The notes under the pieces are model-generated. The model saw only the letters and a program-made list of their open reading frames with translations, was not told where the DNA came from and made no database searches. From Datura wrightii (taxonomy: Eukaryota > Streptophyta > Magnoliopsida > Solanales > Solanaceae), in assembly GCA_035772735.1 (NCBI GenBank), contig JASDFA010000007.1, forward strand, positions 80,983,501 through 81,047,500: 64,000 bases of DNA. The letters run 5' to 3'. Positions 33,386 to 45,626 of the stretch are shown here, piece after piece (the first letter of the stretch is position 1; each line of letters opens with the position of its first letter). The position numbers were made by a program, and so were the translations under genes.

Positions 33386-34592
33386 GGTGCCTCCCAATTA
33401 TCATTAGACTCAGATTTCAGATTTTAGTGGTTCTTTAGGTGGTCATGGCACTTCTAGATAGGCAGCTCTGACCAACCTTAGAACCCCCAACTTCAAATTT
33501 CAGTTTTTTCTTTAGATGGTTATGACACTTCCAGATAAGCAGCTCTAGCCAATCTTAGAACACCGGTTACATAATCTGGTCCAATAAGACTCTCAGGGTA
33601 CTTCTAGATAGGTATTCCTAACTTAGTCTTGGGCCCCAGTTTTGAGATATCAACTTAGTAGTTAGTTTAAGACTATCCAATGGGAGTAGAACTTAGCACC
33701 AAGTGGATCAGGTTCCAGCACACCCCAGGTTCCCAAAACTATGTTGCCACCATAGGATATTTTATTTGGCCTTATGGCCCCAGACTTGTGATCACCCAGT
33801 TCATGCCTTTATATCCTGGCACGGTATATTGGGTTCTACCGATGGGGTGTATACATTGGACTCCACGTCTAGCTCACGTGGTTATATGTCGGTTATAGAC
33901 TCTCCCACAAGTCAGTACAGTCTAAGTTAATTCAGCTCAGAATAGTTTTAGATCACTTGGTTCAGATCAGTTCTGTATAGTAGTTCAGATCATTATCTCA
34001 GATTTAGGGGATGCCTTTGACCATCAGATAGGGTCATTTTGACCATCTCAGTATATTTCAGTTTATTTAGTTTTAGCTTTTCAGTTGGTCATTGCATGTC
34101 ATTCTAGTTCAGTTATTTATTCTCCGTGTTATGTTTTCTCCTACTTACCCAGTACATTCAAAGTACTGACGTATACCTTCTATGTTGTATCATTTTATGA
34201 TACAACTACAGCTTCTCAGACTCTGTACCATTAGTAGATCTTATCCAGGAGTTTTCAGCTGCACCAGTGGTGAGTCCTCATATTTCAAGGACGACGTTTA
34301 TTTTCTTCAGTTACATTTCATTTAGTAGACTTTAGATTTAGCTAGGGGCTTGTCCCAACAACTGATTAGATATAGATGGCTTTCAGACACAGATTCAGAC
34401 TTTCAGTTTTGTTCTCAGTTGTATAAATCTTTACAATTTAGTTCTTCATAAATGGTTCTTTTATTATATTTAAAGCTTTCTCTATGATGTTTACTCAGAT
34501 CACCTGTGTTATGATAGATCATGGGTTGACTTGGGGTTACTTGTGACTTCAAGTACTTTGTCTCATCTAAGGTATAGACTTGGGGCGTGACA
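33386..34592 (+). repeat. Element G 5' LTR (5' truncated)
   Basis: It matches the 3' half of the 3' LTR from about 41031 (CCCAATTATTAGC onward) and ends GGGGCGTGACA. The U3 part is missing. Confidence 0.85.
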
Positions 34593-34596
34593 AACT

Positions 34597-34608
34597 TTGT
34601 ATCATAGC
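34597..34608 (+). other. Degenerate tRNA-iMet primer binding site of element G
   Basis: TTGTATCATAGC, 10 of 12 bases of the canonical site, in the expected place after the LTR. Confidence 0.7.
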
Positions 34609-34812
34609 ACTAGGTCTAGAGTACCCTAGGATGTATAAAAGCCATATCTAGTAGAGTACTTTTCATGGGTGTGAACCGCGCCACACTTATGGCGAGGAGG
34701 CTATGAGATGTTATTAGGAAAACTCCCCTTTGTTCATACTCTTTATCATGTGTTGAAGTTCAATTCCAGAAACATTCTCCTAACTCGTGCTCTATTTTGT
34801 TTCAGTGAAATC
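34609..34812 (+). other. Element G leader
   Basis: Non-coding leader that parallels those of elements D and H, with the block TTCATGGGTGTGAACCGCG. Confidence 0.65.
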
Positions 34813-35900
34813 ATGCCTCCAAGACATGGTAACGTAAGAAGGGCCGGCAATGCTCACTGACCTGCCCCACCAGCTCCAGCAGCCCCTTAGGACGACCTAG
34901 TGTCCTCCCAGAGTTCAGAGCGGCAATCCAGCTGCTCCCACAGATAGTCACAAACCAGGTGAACAGCAGGTGGTTTCGGTCAATACTAATGGGTCCGCAG
35001 CTGCTTCCCGAGTTTGGGACTTCACCCGGATGAACCCTTCTGCCTTTCATGGATCTAAGGTGGGAGAGGACCCATAGAAGTTCATGGATGAGATTAGGAA
35101 GATCACCCAAATAATGGATGTTAGATCCTCTGAGAGAGCTGGCTTGGCTGCCTACCAGCTGAAAGGGGTATCCCAGATCTGGTACGATTAGTGGAAGGAA
35201 GGAAGACTAGTGAGAGTAGAACCGGTGGATTAGGAGGAGTTCACAACAACCTTCCTAGACAGATTCTTCCCCAGGGAGCTCAGTGAGGCTAAGGTGGAAG
35301 AATTTATGAATCTAAAATAGGGAAATCGGACGGTGAAAGAGTATGCACTAGAGTTCACACGATTGTCTAAATATGCTCCAGAGATTGTAGCCGAGCCAAG
35401 GGCTTGCATGCTAAATTTCATCAATGGAGTATCGAACTTGGTCCTCAAGGAGTGCAGGACTGCAATGCTTATTAAAGATATTGATCTCTCTAACCTCATT
35501 GTTCATGCCCAGCAGATTGAGGCAGAAAAACTAAAAAACTTGGAGCCGGAGAACAAGCGGGCAAGGACTGGCCAATTAGATTATGGCCACTAGAGATCTG
35601 GCAGTAGTAGGCTCCCACAGCAGTAGCAGCAGAGGGCTCCAGCCTCCACTTCAGCCAGTGCCCCTACTTTTCGGTCCCGCAAGGATCGGAGGGGTGAAGC
35701 ATCTAGCTCACAGTCCCAGAGTCACAGCGCCAGTAATCACTAGCCAACTTGCCCTAAGTGTGGAAAGAACCATCCAGGGGAATGCCTTCAGGGCTGAGAG
35801 TGTTGCTTTGGATGTGGACAACTTGGTCATCAGCTCAGAGAATGCCCGTCAGCAGGATGGGGGAGATCACAATCTACCACGTCAGTAGCTCCAGTGGGCT
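34813..35900 (+). pseudogene. Element G gag
   Basis: ATG at 34813 (MPPRHGNVRR). After a frameshift the capsid region reads FTRMNPSAFHGSKVGEDP, then LAAYQLKGVSQIWYD, FLDRFFPRELSEAKVEEF and KEYALEFTRLSKYAPE. Two zinc motifs lie near 35750-35860: CPKCGKNHPGEC and CFGCGQLGHQLREC. Stops are frequent, and in several the expected residue is Gln, as after VGEDP, after IWYD and after FMNLK, which implies CAG-to-TAG change. Confidence 0.82.
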
Positions 35901-37986
35901 GATAGTTCAGCAAGCCAACACTACAAGTACAAATGGCGGCCAGCGCCAAAATCATTTTTATACTTTATCCTCTCTTCAAAATCGGGAGAGCTCACCTGAC
36001 GTCATCACAGGTATGTTACGCCTTTTTCATCAAGATGTGTATGCCCTACTAGATCTAGGAGCCACACTATCATTCGTGAATCCCTATATAGCTGTCCAGT
36101 TTGATATCAGTCTAGAAGTCCTCTCAGAACTATTCTCAGTCTCCACCCCAGTTGGGGAGTCAGTTAGAGCCAGCCGGGTGTATAGAAACTGCCCAGACTC
36201 AATCTTGAATAAGGTCATTCCAACTGATCTTATAGAGTTAGACATGGTTGACTTTGACCTCATTCATGGCATGGATTGGTTACACTCCAGTTGTGCCTTA
36301 GTCAACTGCACAACTAGGGTCGTCAGGTTTCAGTTCCCTAATGAGCTAGTTTTAGAGTGGACGGGCAGTAGTTCCACGCCTAAGGGTCGGTTTATTTCCT
36401 ACCATAAGGACAAAAAGCTTATTTTGAAAGGGTGCATTTATCATCTAGTTCGGGTCAAAGATTCTAGCTTTAAGACCCTAACTCTTTAGTCAGTTCCAGT
36501 TTCCAGCTAGTTCTTTGACGTGTTTCTCAAAGATTTTCCCGGAGTCCCTCTTAACAGGGAAATAGACTTTGGCATAAACATTCTCCCAGACACTCAGCCT
36601 ATCTCCATCCCTCCTTACAACATGGCTCCAAGTGAGCTTAAGGAGTTAAAGGAGCAGCTAAAAGACCTCTTTGATAAAGGCTTCATTAAGCCCAACATCT
36701 CGCCATGGGGTGCTCCAGTATTATTTGCGTGAAAGAAGGACGGTACCCTCAGAATGTGTATCAACTACCATCAGTTGAATAAGGTCACAGTTAAGAATAG
36801 GTATCCCCTACCCAGGATTGATGACTTGTTCAATCAGCTTCAGGGAGCCATCTGTTTCTCCAAGGTATATCTCAGGTCGGGGTACCATCACCTAAGGGTT
36901 AGAGAATGTGACATACTGAAAACAACTTTCAGAACTCGGTATGGTCACTACGAATTCATGGTTATGTCCTCCAGACTGACTAATTCCCTCGTAGCTTTCA
37001 TGGACCTAATGAATAGGGTTTTCAAGCTATATCTACACGTGTTCATCATTGTATTTATTTACGACATTCTGGTGTACTCCAGAAGTGAGGAAGAACATAC
37101 GAACCATCTGAGGATAGTGCTACAAACACTCAGAGACCGCCAGTTGTTCGTTGAGTTCAGCAAATGTGAATTCTAGTTGAAGTCGTTGACTTTCCTTGGT
37201 CACGTGGTCTCGGGTGAGGGTATTCATATAGATCCTCAAAAGATAGCAGCGGTGAAACACTGGCCCAGACCTACTTCCCCAACCGAAATTAGAAGTTTCT
37301 TGGGTCTAGCCGGTTATTATTAGCATTTTGTGGAAGGTTTCTCCTCTATTGCATCTCCTCTGACTAGGTTGACTAGGTTGACTCAGAAAAAGGTGAAATT
37401 TTAGTGGTCAGATAAGTGTGAGACGAGTTTCAAGTAGTTGAAGACTCGATTCTCTATCGTGCCAATGTTAACCTTGTCGGAAGGAACAGATGGGCTCGTG
37501 GTGTATTCTGACGCTTCTAGAGTTGGACTTGGTTGCATTCTAATGCAGCAGAGTAAGGTGATAGATTATGCATCCATACATCTCAATGTTCATGAAAAGA
37601 AGTATCTGACTCATGACCTGGAGTTGGCAGTAGTGGTGTTTGTGTTGAAAATATGGAGGCACTACCTTTACGAGGCTCACATGGATGTTTTCACCAATCA
37701 CAAGAGCCTTCAGTATGTGTTCAGTCAGATTGATCTAAATCTTCATCAGAGAAGGTGGTCGGAGCTACTGAAGGACTATGACATGAGTGTGCTGTACCAC
37801 CCAGGAAAAGTCAATGTGGTGGCTGATGCCCTAAGCAGGATGTCTATGGGGAGCGTGGCTCATGTTGAAGAGAGAAAAAAGGAACTAGTAAAGGATATTC
37901 ACATGTTAGCTCGGTTAAGAGTGCAGTTGGTTGATACAACTGAGGGCAGAGTAGTGGTGCTGGTGGATCAGATTCCTCATTGGTAG
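35901..37986 (+). pseudogene. Element G protease, reverse transcriptase and RNase H
   Basis: The protease begins about 35990 with SPDVITGMLRLF. Its active site reads LLDLGATLSFV, where the family has a D-P/T-G core, so the middle residue is changed. HGMDWL and GRFISY follow. RT has SIPPYNMAPSELKELKEQLK, a TGA in place of the residue before KKDG, MCINYHQLNKV, YGHYEFMVM and a mutated catalytic box, FIYD instead of FIDD. Further stops lie after KCEF, after GYY and in KF*W. RNase H has SDASRVGLG, HDLELAVVVF, FTNHKSLQ (Asp to Asn in TDH) and VVADALSRM. The segment ends in a frameshift near 37955. None of the three enzymes can be active. Confidence 0.83.
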
Positions 37987-39410
37987 TTGAAGTTAAGTCA
38001 AGACAGAATGAAGATCCCAAATTTCTTAAGCTGAAGGAAGTGGTTCTCAGAAAAGAAGTGGAGGCTTTCTCCTAAGGGGGAGATGGTGAACTCCGTTACC
38101 AGGGTAGACTATGTGTGCCGAATGTGGGTGACCTGAGACAGCAGATCCTAGTTGAAGCACATAGTTCGAGATACTCTATCCACCCAGGTGCTACAAAGAT
38201 GTACCATGACCTACGGGATATCTACTGGTGGAACGAGATGAAAAGAGATATTGCATAATTTATGTCTAAGTTTCTGAACTGCTAGCAGGTCAAGGTGGAA
38301 CATCAGAGACTGGGATGTATGACTCAAGATATCAACATACCCATATGGAAGTGGGAAGAAGTGAATATGGATTTTATTACAAGTCTACCTTGTATTCATC
38401 GGCAGCATGACTCAATCTGGGTTATAATAGAACAGATGACCAAGACAACACATTTTCTCCTAGTAAAAACTACAAACTCAGCAGAGGATTATGCTAGGCT
38501 TTATATCTGGGAGTTGTCCAGACTACATGCGGTGCACTTGTCCATTATTTCGAATAGAGATTCCCAGCTCACCTCGCATTTCTGGAAGTCATTTCAGAAG
38601 GGACTTGGTACCCATGTCAAGCTTAGCATAACTTTTCACCCGCAGACAGATGGACAAGTTGAGTGGACTATACAGACCATGGAATATATGCTGAGAGCGT
38701 GTGTGATCGATTTAAAGGGTAGTTGGGATGATCACCTACCTCTCATAGAGTTTGGGTACAACAACAACTACCACTCCAGTATCTGGATGGCCCTGTTTGA
38801 GGCATTGTATGGTAGGAGGTGTAGATCTCCTATAGGGTGGTTTGAGGTTGGTGAAACTACCCTGATAGGGCTAGACTCAGTTCATGAGGCTATGTAGAAG
38901 GTGCAACTTATCAAGGAGAGGTTAAAAACAGCGCAAAGCCATCAGAAATCCTATGTTAATGTGAGGAGAAGAGAGTTAGAGTTTGCAGTGGATGATTGGG
39001 TTTATTTAATAATTTCACCCAAAAAAGGGGTGATGAGGTTTGGGAAGAAAGGAAAACTCATCCTGGGATATATGGGACCTTATAAAATTCTAAAGCAAAT
39101 TGGCAATGTGACATATGAGTTAGAACTACCTCCAGAGTTAGCATCTGTGCACCCAGTCTTCCATGTGTTACTATTGAAGAAGTGCATGGATGATCCAACT
39201 TCAGTAGTGCCACTAGGTAGTGTGGGAATAAAAGATAGTCTCTCTTACGAAGAGGTCCTAGTTCAAATTCTTGACCGTCAGGTTTGTATGCTGAGAAAAA
39301 CAAGGAAGTCGCTTCGGTGAAAGTTTTGTGGAGGAACCATCTAGTTGAGGGAGCCACATGGGAGGAAGAAGCAGACATGATGGCCAGATACCCTCATTTA
39401 TTCCCTTCTA
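37987..39410 (+). pseudogene. Element G integrase and chromodomain
   Basis: The zinc region (YSIHPGATKMYHDLRDIYWW) is followed by stops at FMSKFLNC*QVK. The core keeps NMDFITSLP but reads SNRDSQL where SDRG is expected, so the second catalytic Asp is Asn. The GQVEW Glu remains. The C-terminal part has RFGKKGKLILGYMGPYKI, ASVHPVFHV and a frameshift near 39290. The chromodomain (VKVLWRNHLVEGATWEEEAD ... YPHLFPSS) lies in a second frame. Confidence 0.82.
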
Positions 39411-39646
39411 GTTCAATTCCAACATCAGGTAATAAATCACTCCTCAGTACTCTGCTCGGTTCCGTGCTTATCAGCTCTATTCAAATTTTCATGTGCATTC
39501 TAGTTGCATCAGCTCTTTTAGCATGGTTAAGTCTGTTCGGAGTCAGTTACTCCTTCAGAAACTGGCTCATAGTCTCAGTCTAGGAATTACAATTCTTTTC
39601 CTAGTTTTCCTTCAGTTTTAGTCTTCATTCGAGGAAGAATGATCCC
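39411..39646 (+). other. Element G 3' untranslated stretch
   Basis: Between the chromodomain stop and the polypurine tract. It holds no ORF of note. The block CATTCGAGGAAGAATGATCC is the family's usual lead-in to the tract. Confidence 0.65.
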
Positions 39647-39659
39647 AAGGGGGAGATAT
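39647..39659 (+). other. Polypurine tract of element G
   Basis: AAGGGGGAGATAT abuts TGTAACATC, the start of the 3' LTR. Confidence 0.85.
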
Positions 39660-42236
39660 TGTAACATCATGAAACTTTCATAGACCAGACTCAGACCTTG
39701 TGAGAAGAATCCAAAAGAAAACTAGAAAATTTGCCGTAGAATGACTGAGAAAATAAGTCGTGGTCAGCTCTAACAACTCATTGTGTTAGTCGTGGTTAGC
39801 CTAGTCTATGGTCCCTCAAGAACCAATGAGACAAGGAAAGACCCGTTGTGAGAAACAATGAGTCTTCTTGTCACTCATTGGTCCCCAACTCAAAAGTCTC
39901 TCTTCTAGGACCCCACAACTCAACCAATGAGTCATCGTCAGAAACAACGACTCGTGGTATGAGTCGTTGGGTTGAGGACCCTAGAAACACCTTTAGTGAC
40001 GACGAGTGGAAACAACGACCCATTGTATCCCAATATGAGTCGTTGTGACCACCAATGGGGTCAGGTTCAGTAATCCTTAAATATTTCCAATGAAAGTAAC
40101 GACTGAACACAATGACCCGTTGGGTCCACCAATGAGTCGTTGTGTCGCCCATTGCCAGACCTTTCAAGTTTTCTCATCCAGTGACCACGGGAGGAACCAA
40201 CGACCCATTGGTTCATCCAACAAGTCATGGTGTCACTCGTTACTAGATCCAGTGAAACCATAACCCAGACAGTAGGACCAACGACTGGTCCCAACGAGTC
40301 GTGGTCTCAACCAATGACTCGTTGAGTGACCCGTTGGTCCCCTATCGAGCAGTTTTCCTGATTTTACTCTAGGGATATATTTTGTAATTTCCCACCTATT
40401 TAGTCCCTAAACTACATCATTTTATGTATATTTTTAGAGAATTTAGAGGGGTTAAACGGTTTTCCTCGCTCATTCCCCACTTAAACTCTCAGAAAGTGAT
40501 CGTAGAAACTCAGGTCATTCCTCTCAAGAAAAAACTAGGGCTCCTTGTCAGTTTTAGAAGTTCAAGCTTTCTTCTCCAGGGATTTCTTATCCAGGTATGT
40601 GGGAATTCAATAAGGAAATTGTTCTTCCTTTGTGTCCCCAAAATCTCTCTATTTCTTCTATCGGTTACTGCCTTGTGGATTCGAAATGTAGAAAGTTTCT
40701 AGACAAATTTCTTAAGATTTCAAGTGGAATACTATTCATGATATTACCTGCTTATTTATTCCCTATTTCTAGAAATTTTGTGAAACTAGTATCTAGAGGA
40801 ATGATTTAGCCCTAGTTCTCAGTTCAGTAGAAGTAGAATCTTGCGCGTTGGACTAGTTTACCTGTAGCTTGATTCTATGTTTTGAGATCCCCATATTGTT
40901 AGTATATGTTGAAATCTCAGTCAGATGCATGTTATTCCAATTTCAGTCAGATTATTGACATACTCAGTATTGTCCAGAAATGTTAGTTGATTAGTTTGAC
41001 GACAGTCATTTCTTGAGTGTTAGTGGTGACACCCAATTATTAGCATTAGCTCAAATATCAAATTTTAGTGGTTCTTTAGGTGGTCATAACACTTCTAAAT
41101 AGGCAGCTCTGACCAGCCTTAGAACCCCCAACTTCGGATTTCAGTTTGTTCTTTAGACGGTTACGACGCTTCCAGATAAGCAACTTTGGCCAGTCTTAGA
41201 ACACCGGTTAAAAAATCCGGTCCGATAACATTCTCAGGGTACTTCTAGATAGGTATTCCTAACTTAGTCTTGGGCCCCATTTTCGAGCTATTAGCTTAGT
41301 AGTCAGTCTAGGACTATCCAATGTGAGTAGAACTTAGAACCAAGCGGACCGGGGTTCCAGCGCACCCCAGGTTCCCAGAACTACGTTGCCACCATAGGAT
41401 ATTTTATTTCGCCTTATGGCCCCAGAATTGTGATCACCTAGTTCATTACTTTATACCTTGGCAAGGTATATTGGGTCCTACAAATGGGGTGTATACATTG
41501 GACTCCACGTCTAGCTCACGCGGTTATATGTCGGTTATAAACTCTCCCACTAGTCAGTACAATCTCAGTTAATTCAGCTCAGAACAGTTTTATATCGCTT
41601 GGTTCAGATTTGTTCAGTATAGTAGTTCAGATCAGTATCATAGATTTAGGGAATGCCTTTGACCATCAGACAGGGTCATTTTGACCATATCAGTATATTT
41701 TAGTTTATTAAGTTTTTGCTTTTCAATTGGTCATTGCATGTCATTCCAGTTCAATTATTTATTCTCCGTGTTATGTTTTCTCCTACTTACTCATTACATT
41801 CAATGTACTAATGCATACCTTCTATGCGGTATCATTTTATGATACAGCTGCAGGTTCTCAGTCTCAGCACCGGTAGCAGATCTTATCCAGGAGTCTTCAG
41901 ATGCACCAGTGGTGAGTCCTCATCTTTCAAGGATGATGTTTATTTCTTTAGTTATATTTCATTCAGTAGACTTTAGAGTTAGCTGGGGGCTTGTCCCTGC
42001 AACTCAGCAGATATAGATGGCTTTCAGACACAGATTCAGACTTTTAGTTTTATTCGCAGTTGTATAAAGCTTTACGATTTAGTTCTTCTTGATAATTGGT
42101 TCTTTTATTATATTTAAAGCTTCCTCTATGATGTTTACTCAGATCACCTGTGTTATGATAGACCATGGGTTGACTTGGGGTTACTTGTGACTTCAAGTAC
42201 TTTGTCTCATCTAGGGTATAGACTCGGGGCATGACA
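39660..42236 (+). repeat. Element G 3' LTR
   Basis: 2577 bp, TGTAACATCATG...GGGGCATGACA. The first 700 bp (39740-40340) is crowded with copies of CGACTCG/CGAGTCG and their CpG-decayed forms. The second half matches the 5' LTR remnant. Confidence 0.88.
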
Positions 42237-43533
42237 AGCAATTTCAATTCAACCGTTATCAATTTGTTCAAAATTAACTATCCTGCGACTGTAGCTCAAG
42301 TCATACATTGACCCATAAAGATCAAGGTTTTGTTGTAATTCTCTTTTCCTAATCTCTATTTCTCTAGGTTGAAGCAAGTAAATAATTCGGTCAAATCTTA
42401 ATGTTGCGCTGCATTAAGAAACACTAATGATGAAGAAAATATAATACAAGTGTTTAGCATTGGTTTCGAATCACTCTATGTAACCCTAGTTCCTTAATTC
42501 ACCATAGTTCTCACAACCCTAGTTGTGGAGGTTTTATCCTCTCATGATTGTATGATTGTTATTAGAATTCATAGACAAACACATAACTTAATACTTAAAA
42601 TGATGATTAAAAGAAAACCTGTTATGATTGTTGCAAGGGATTGATGAAGAAAAACTTAAGAACAATGAAGAAATCAAAGCAAGAAATCTCCAAGACATGA
42701 ATTAAAATTCACAATACTTTGTCTCTCTTCGTGTCTTATCACACCTCTAATTGTTTCTCTCTACTGAAAATAACCTAAAAAGTATTTATACAAATAGTTA
42801 GAATCTTCTCCTAAATAAACAGGGAAACTACCAAAAACTGTCGTCGCCTTTACCTACGACCTGTAACAGGATAGTACACGCCATACCTTAACTCATATAT
42901 TGCCTGGCTTCTGCTGAATCTGGCTAAGTTTTGACTTCTGGTATAACTCTTACCAAGAACCTACAAGTCTTACAATCCTCCCGTGGCTTAAACTTACACT
43001 TGCTGACATTCTCTGTTGACTTCCACGGATGATCGGGTATGACTCGTACCTTTATTCCACGATTTGTGATTCCTACTAGTACCTTGAGTTCTGCCAGTCT
43101 TCTATTCTTCTGGTCTTTTCCACGGTTCCTTGGTATGGGTCTTAGATAGGTCTCGCAACTTGTTATTGCCACCCGCACCAGGATACTTGGCCTGTGTAAT
43201 TTCTCCTGGAACTTTCCACGACTGCCATGGTACGACTCAGACCAAGATGGTACGGCTCGTACCATGAGCCGTAACTTTCCTTTACTTCATAATTTGCTCC
43301 TGGACCTTTCCGTGACTCTTAGTATAGCTTAAAATAGGATGGTATGGCTTGTACTAAAATCTGTACTAAGCCATTTTTCTGCATCTTTCTCCATCTTTTT
43401 GACAATTCAGCTCCAACATCTATTTTCCCTGAAAAAAAAGTAAAAGTACCTCATATCCATATAAAAACACCTAAGTCCATGCTATTTTCCTAGTTTTAAG
43501 AATCGAAAGTGCTATAAACTCACAGCATATCAC
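42237..43533 (-). repeat. LTR fragment of another retrotransposon family, minus orientation
   Basis: No coding capacity. On the minus strand there is a TATAAATA at 42783-42790, followed by a leader-like region and, upstream, a GC-richer block (43000-43330) with repeated TACGAGTCGTACC and TACGAGCCGTACC motifs. This is the usual architecture of a U3-R-U5 segment. It is bounded by element G's LTR on the left and the RNase H of element F on the right, so both its ends are lost. It matches 13004-13159. The lineage is uncertain; Athila or Tat type is possible. Confidence 0.55.
42783..42790 (-). promoter_or_regulatory. TATA box of the LTR fragment
   Basis: TATAAATA on the minus strand with the GC-richer motif block upstream of it. 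Confidence 0.5.
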
Positions 43534-45395
43534 TTATGCCTCGAGATAGATTAAAACTCCTGAGAAGAATTATCAAATGCATGACCTCGAGTTAGCAGTA
43601 GTGGTATTTGCCTTGAAGATTCGGAGACACTATTTGTATGGGTACATATGGATGTGCTCACAGATCACAAGATTCTTCATTATGTGTTTACTATGAAAGA
43701 CTTGAATTTGCAGCAAAGGAGATGGCTTGAGCTTCTTAAAGACTATGACATGAGTGTCCCAGGCAAGGCCAATATAGTGGTGGATGCTCTTAGCAGGTTG
43801 TCCATGGAGAGTGTGTCCCATATTGAAGATGGGAGGAAATAATTTGTGAAGGATGTTCATAGGCTTGCTCATTTAGGGGTTCGCTTTACGGGTTCAGCGG
43901 ATGGTGATGGTATTATATAAAATGGGTCGGAATCTTCATTAGTGACGAAGTTAGGCAAAGAAAGATGAGGATTCGATTTTGGTTAAGTTGAAGGAAGCTG
44001 TCTGGAATCAGAAAGTGGAGGTTTTCTCCCAAGGGGGAGATGGTGTACTTCGATATCAGGGCCGATTGTGTTTTCCAGATGTAGATGACTTGAGATAAGG
44101 GATGTTGGGAGATGCTCACAGCTCTCTGTATTCTATCCATCCAGGTGACACCAAGATTTACCGTGATCTACAGGAAGTCTATTAGTGGAATGGCATGAAG
44201 AAGGATATTGCAGCATATGTGGCTAAGTGTCCGAATTGCCAATAGGTGAAGGTCGAGCATCAGAGACCTGGAGGTATGCTACAAGATATTAGTATTCCTA
44301 CTTGAAAGTGGAAAGAGATCAATATGGACTTCATTATAAGGATACCTCATACATGCTGACAACATGATTCTATATAGGAGATTATAGACCGGATAACCAA
44401 GTCAGCACATTTCTTACCAGTCAAGACTATAGATTCAGCTGAGGACTATGCTAGACTTTATATTCGGGAGTTAGATTAGCTGCATGGAATCCCATTGTCT
44501 ATCATCTCAGATAGAGGTGCTTAGTTTACCTCTCAATTTTGGAGATCATTTTAGAAGGGCCTTGGTACTCAGGTGAAGCTTAGCACATCTTTTCATCCAC
44601 AAATAGATGGTCAGGTTGAGCGGGCCATTCAAACTCTTGAGGACATGTTAAGAGCTTGTATGATTGATTTTAGAGGTAGTTGGGATGATCACTTGCCTCT
44701 CATTGAGTTTTCCTACAATAACAACTACCACTCCAACATTTAGATGGCTCCATTTGAGGCTCTTTATGGGCAGAGATGTAGATCACCTATTAGATGGTTT
44801 GAGGTGGGTGAGGCTACATCGATAGAGCCAGATTCAGTCCATGAGGCTATGGAGAAGGTTCAGTTTGTTAGAGGAAGGCTAAAAACAACTCAGAGTCGGA
44901 AGAAATCTTATGCAAATTTTAGGCCGAGACAGCTTGAGTTTGAGGTTGATGATTGGGTGTTTTTGAAGGTGTATCCTACGAAGGGAGTTACGAGGTTTGG
45001 GAAAGAAAGGGAAGCTTAGTCCCCGATATGTTGGTCCTTATAGGATTCTGAGGCAAGTTAGCAAAGTGACTTATGAATTGGAGCTACCAGCGAAGTTAGC
45101 TTCGGTGCATCCAGTTTTCCATGTGTCTTTGCTGAAGAAGTGTATTAGTGACCTAGCTTTAGTTGTTTCAATAAAGATCATCAGTGTGAAAGATAGCCTT
45201 ACCTATGATAAGGATTCAGTTGAGATCCTTGATCATCAGGTTCGCAAGTTGAGGAATAAGGAGGTAGCTTCAGTGAAGGTTTTGGAAGAAATTAGCTAGT
45301 TGAGGGTGCTACGTGGGAAGCCAAAGTAGATATGATGGCTAGATACCCACATCTTTTCCCTTCTGGATCATTTCCAGCATGAGGTACCAGTCTCC
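43534..45395 (+). pseudogene. Element F RNase H, integrase and chromodomain (many stops)
   Basis: RNase H is recognisable from YASR, HDLELAVVVFALKI, a shifted TDHK region and VVDALSRL. Integrase has YSIHPGDTKIYRDLQEVY, CPNCQ, NMDFI, SAHFLPVKT, ISDRGA and GQVERAIQTLEDMLRAC, so the D,D,E residues are visible. Then come the GPYRILRQ and HPVFHVSLLKK segments and a broken chromodomain (IKIISVKDSLTYD, VRKLRNKEVASVKVL). At least seven stops fall where relatives have Gln or Trp (after EVY, CPNCQ, SIPT, RGA and WRSF among others). A frameshift lies near 45005. Confidence 0.8.
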
Positions 45396-45613
45396 TCCTT
45401 GGTACTCTATTCAGTTTCATGTCAAGTTCATGTCTTTCAGTTCCCTTCATGTTTTAGCATGCATATAAGTTTATGAATTCAGTTCAGTCATGTATCTCAA
45501 TCTGGAGTTAGTCACTCTGTCAGTTATCATCTTATAGCCTTCCAGTTTTGGGATTACAATTCCTTCCCTACCCTTTCAACCTAGTTAGTCTACATTAGGG
45601 GATGAATGTTCCT
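45396..45613 (+). other. Element F 3' untranslated stretch
   Basis: No ORF. It is similar in position and wording to 39411-39646 of element G, ending GGGATGAATGTTCCT before the tract. Confidence 0.6.
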
Positions 45614-45626
45614 AAGGGGAAGATAA
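45614..45626 (+). other. Polypurine tract of element F
   Basis: AAGGGGAAGATAA directly before TGTAATACC. Confidence 0.8.

Larger units (their letters stand above)
33386..42236 (+). mobile_element. Element G: decayed plus-strand chromovirus
   Basis: 5' LTR truncated on its left by element D, then PBS, gag, protease, RT, RNase H, integrase-chromodomain, polypurine tract and a full 3' LTR. The internal region is about 5 kb and carries many stops and several frameshifts. The catalytic box of RT is mutated, so it is a dead copy. Confidence 0.85.
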
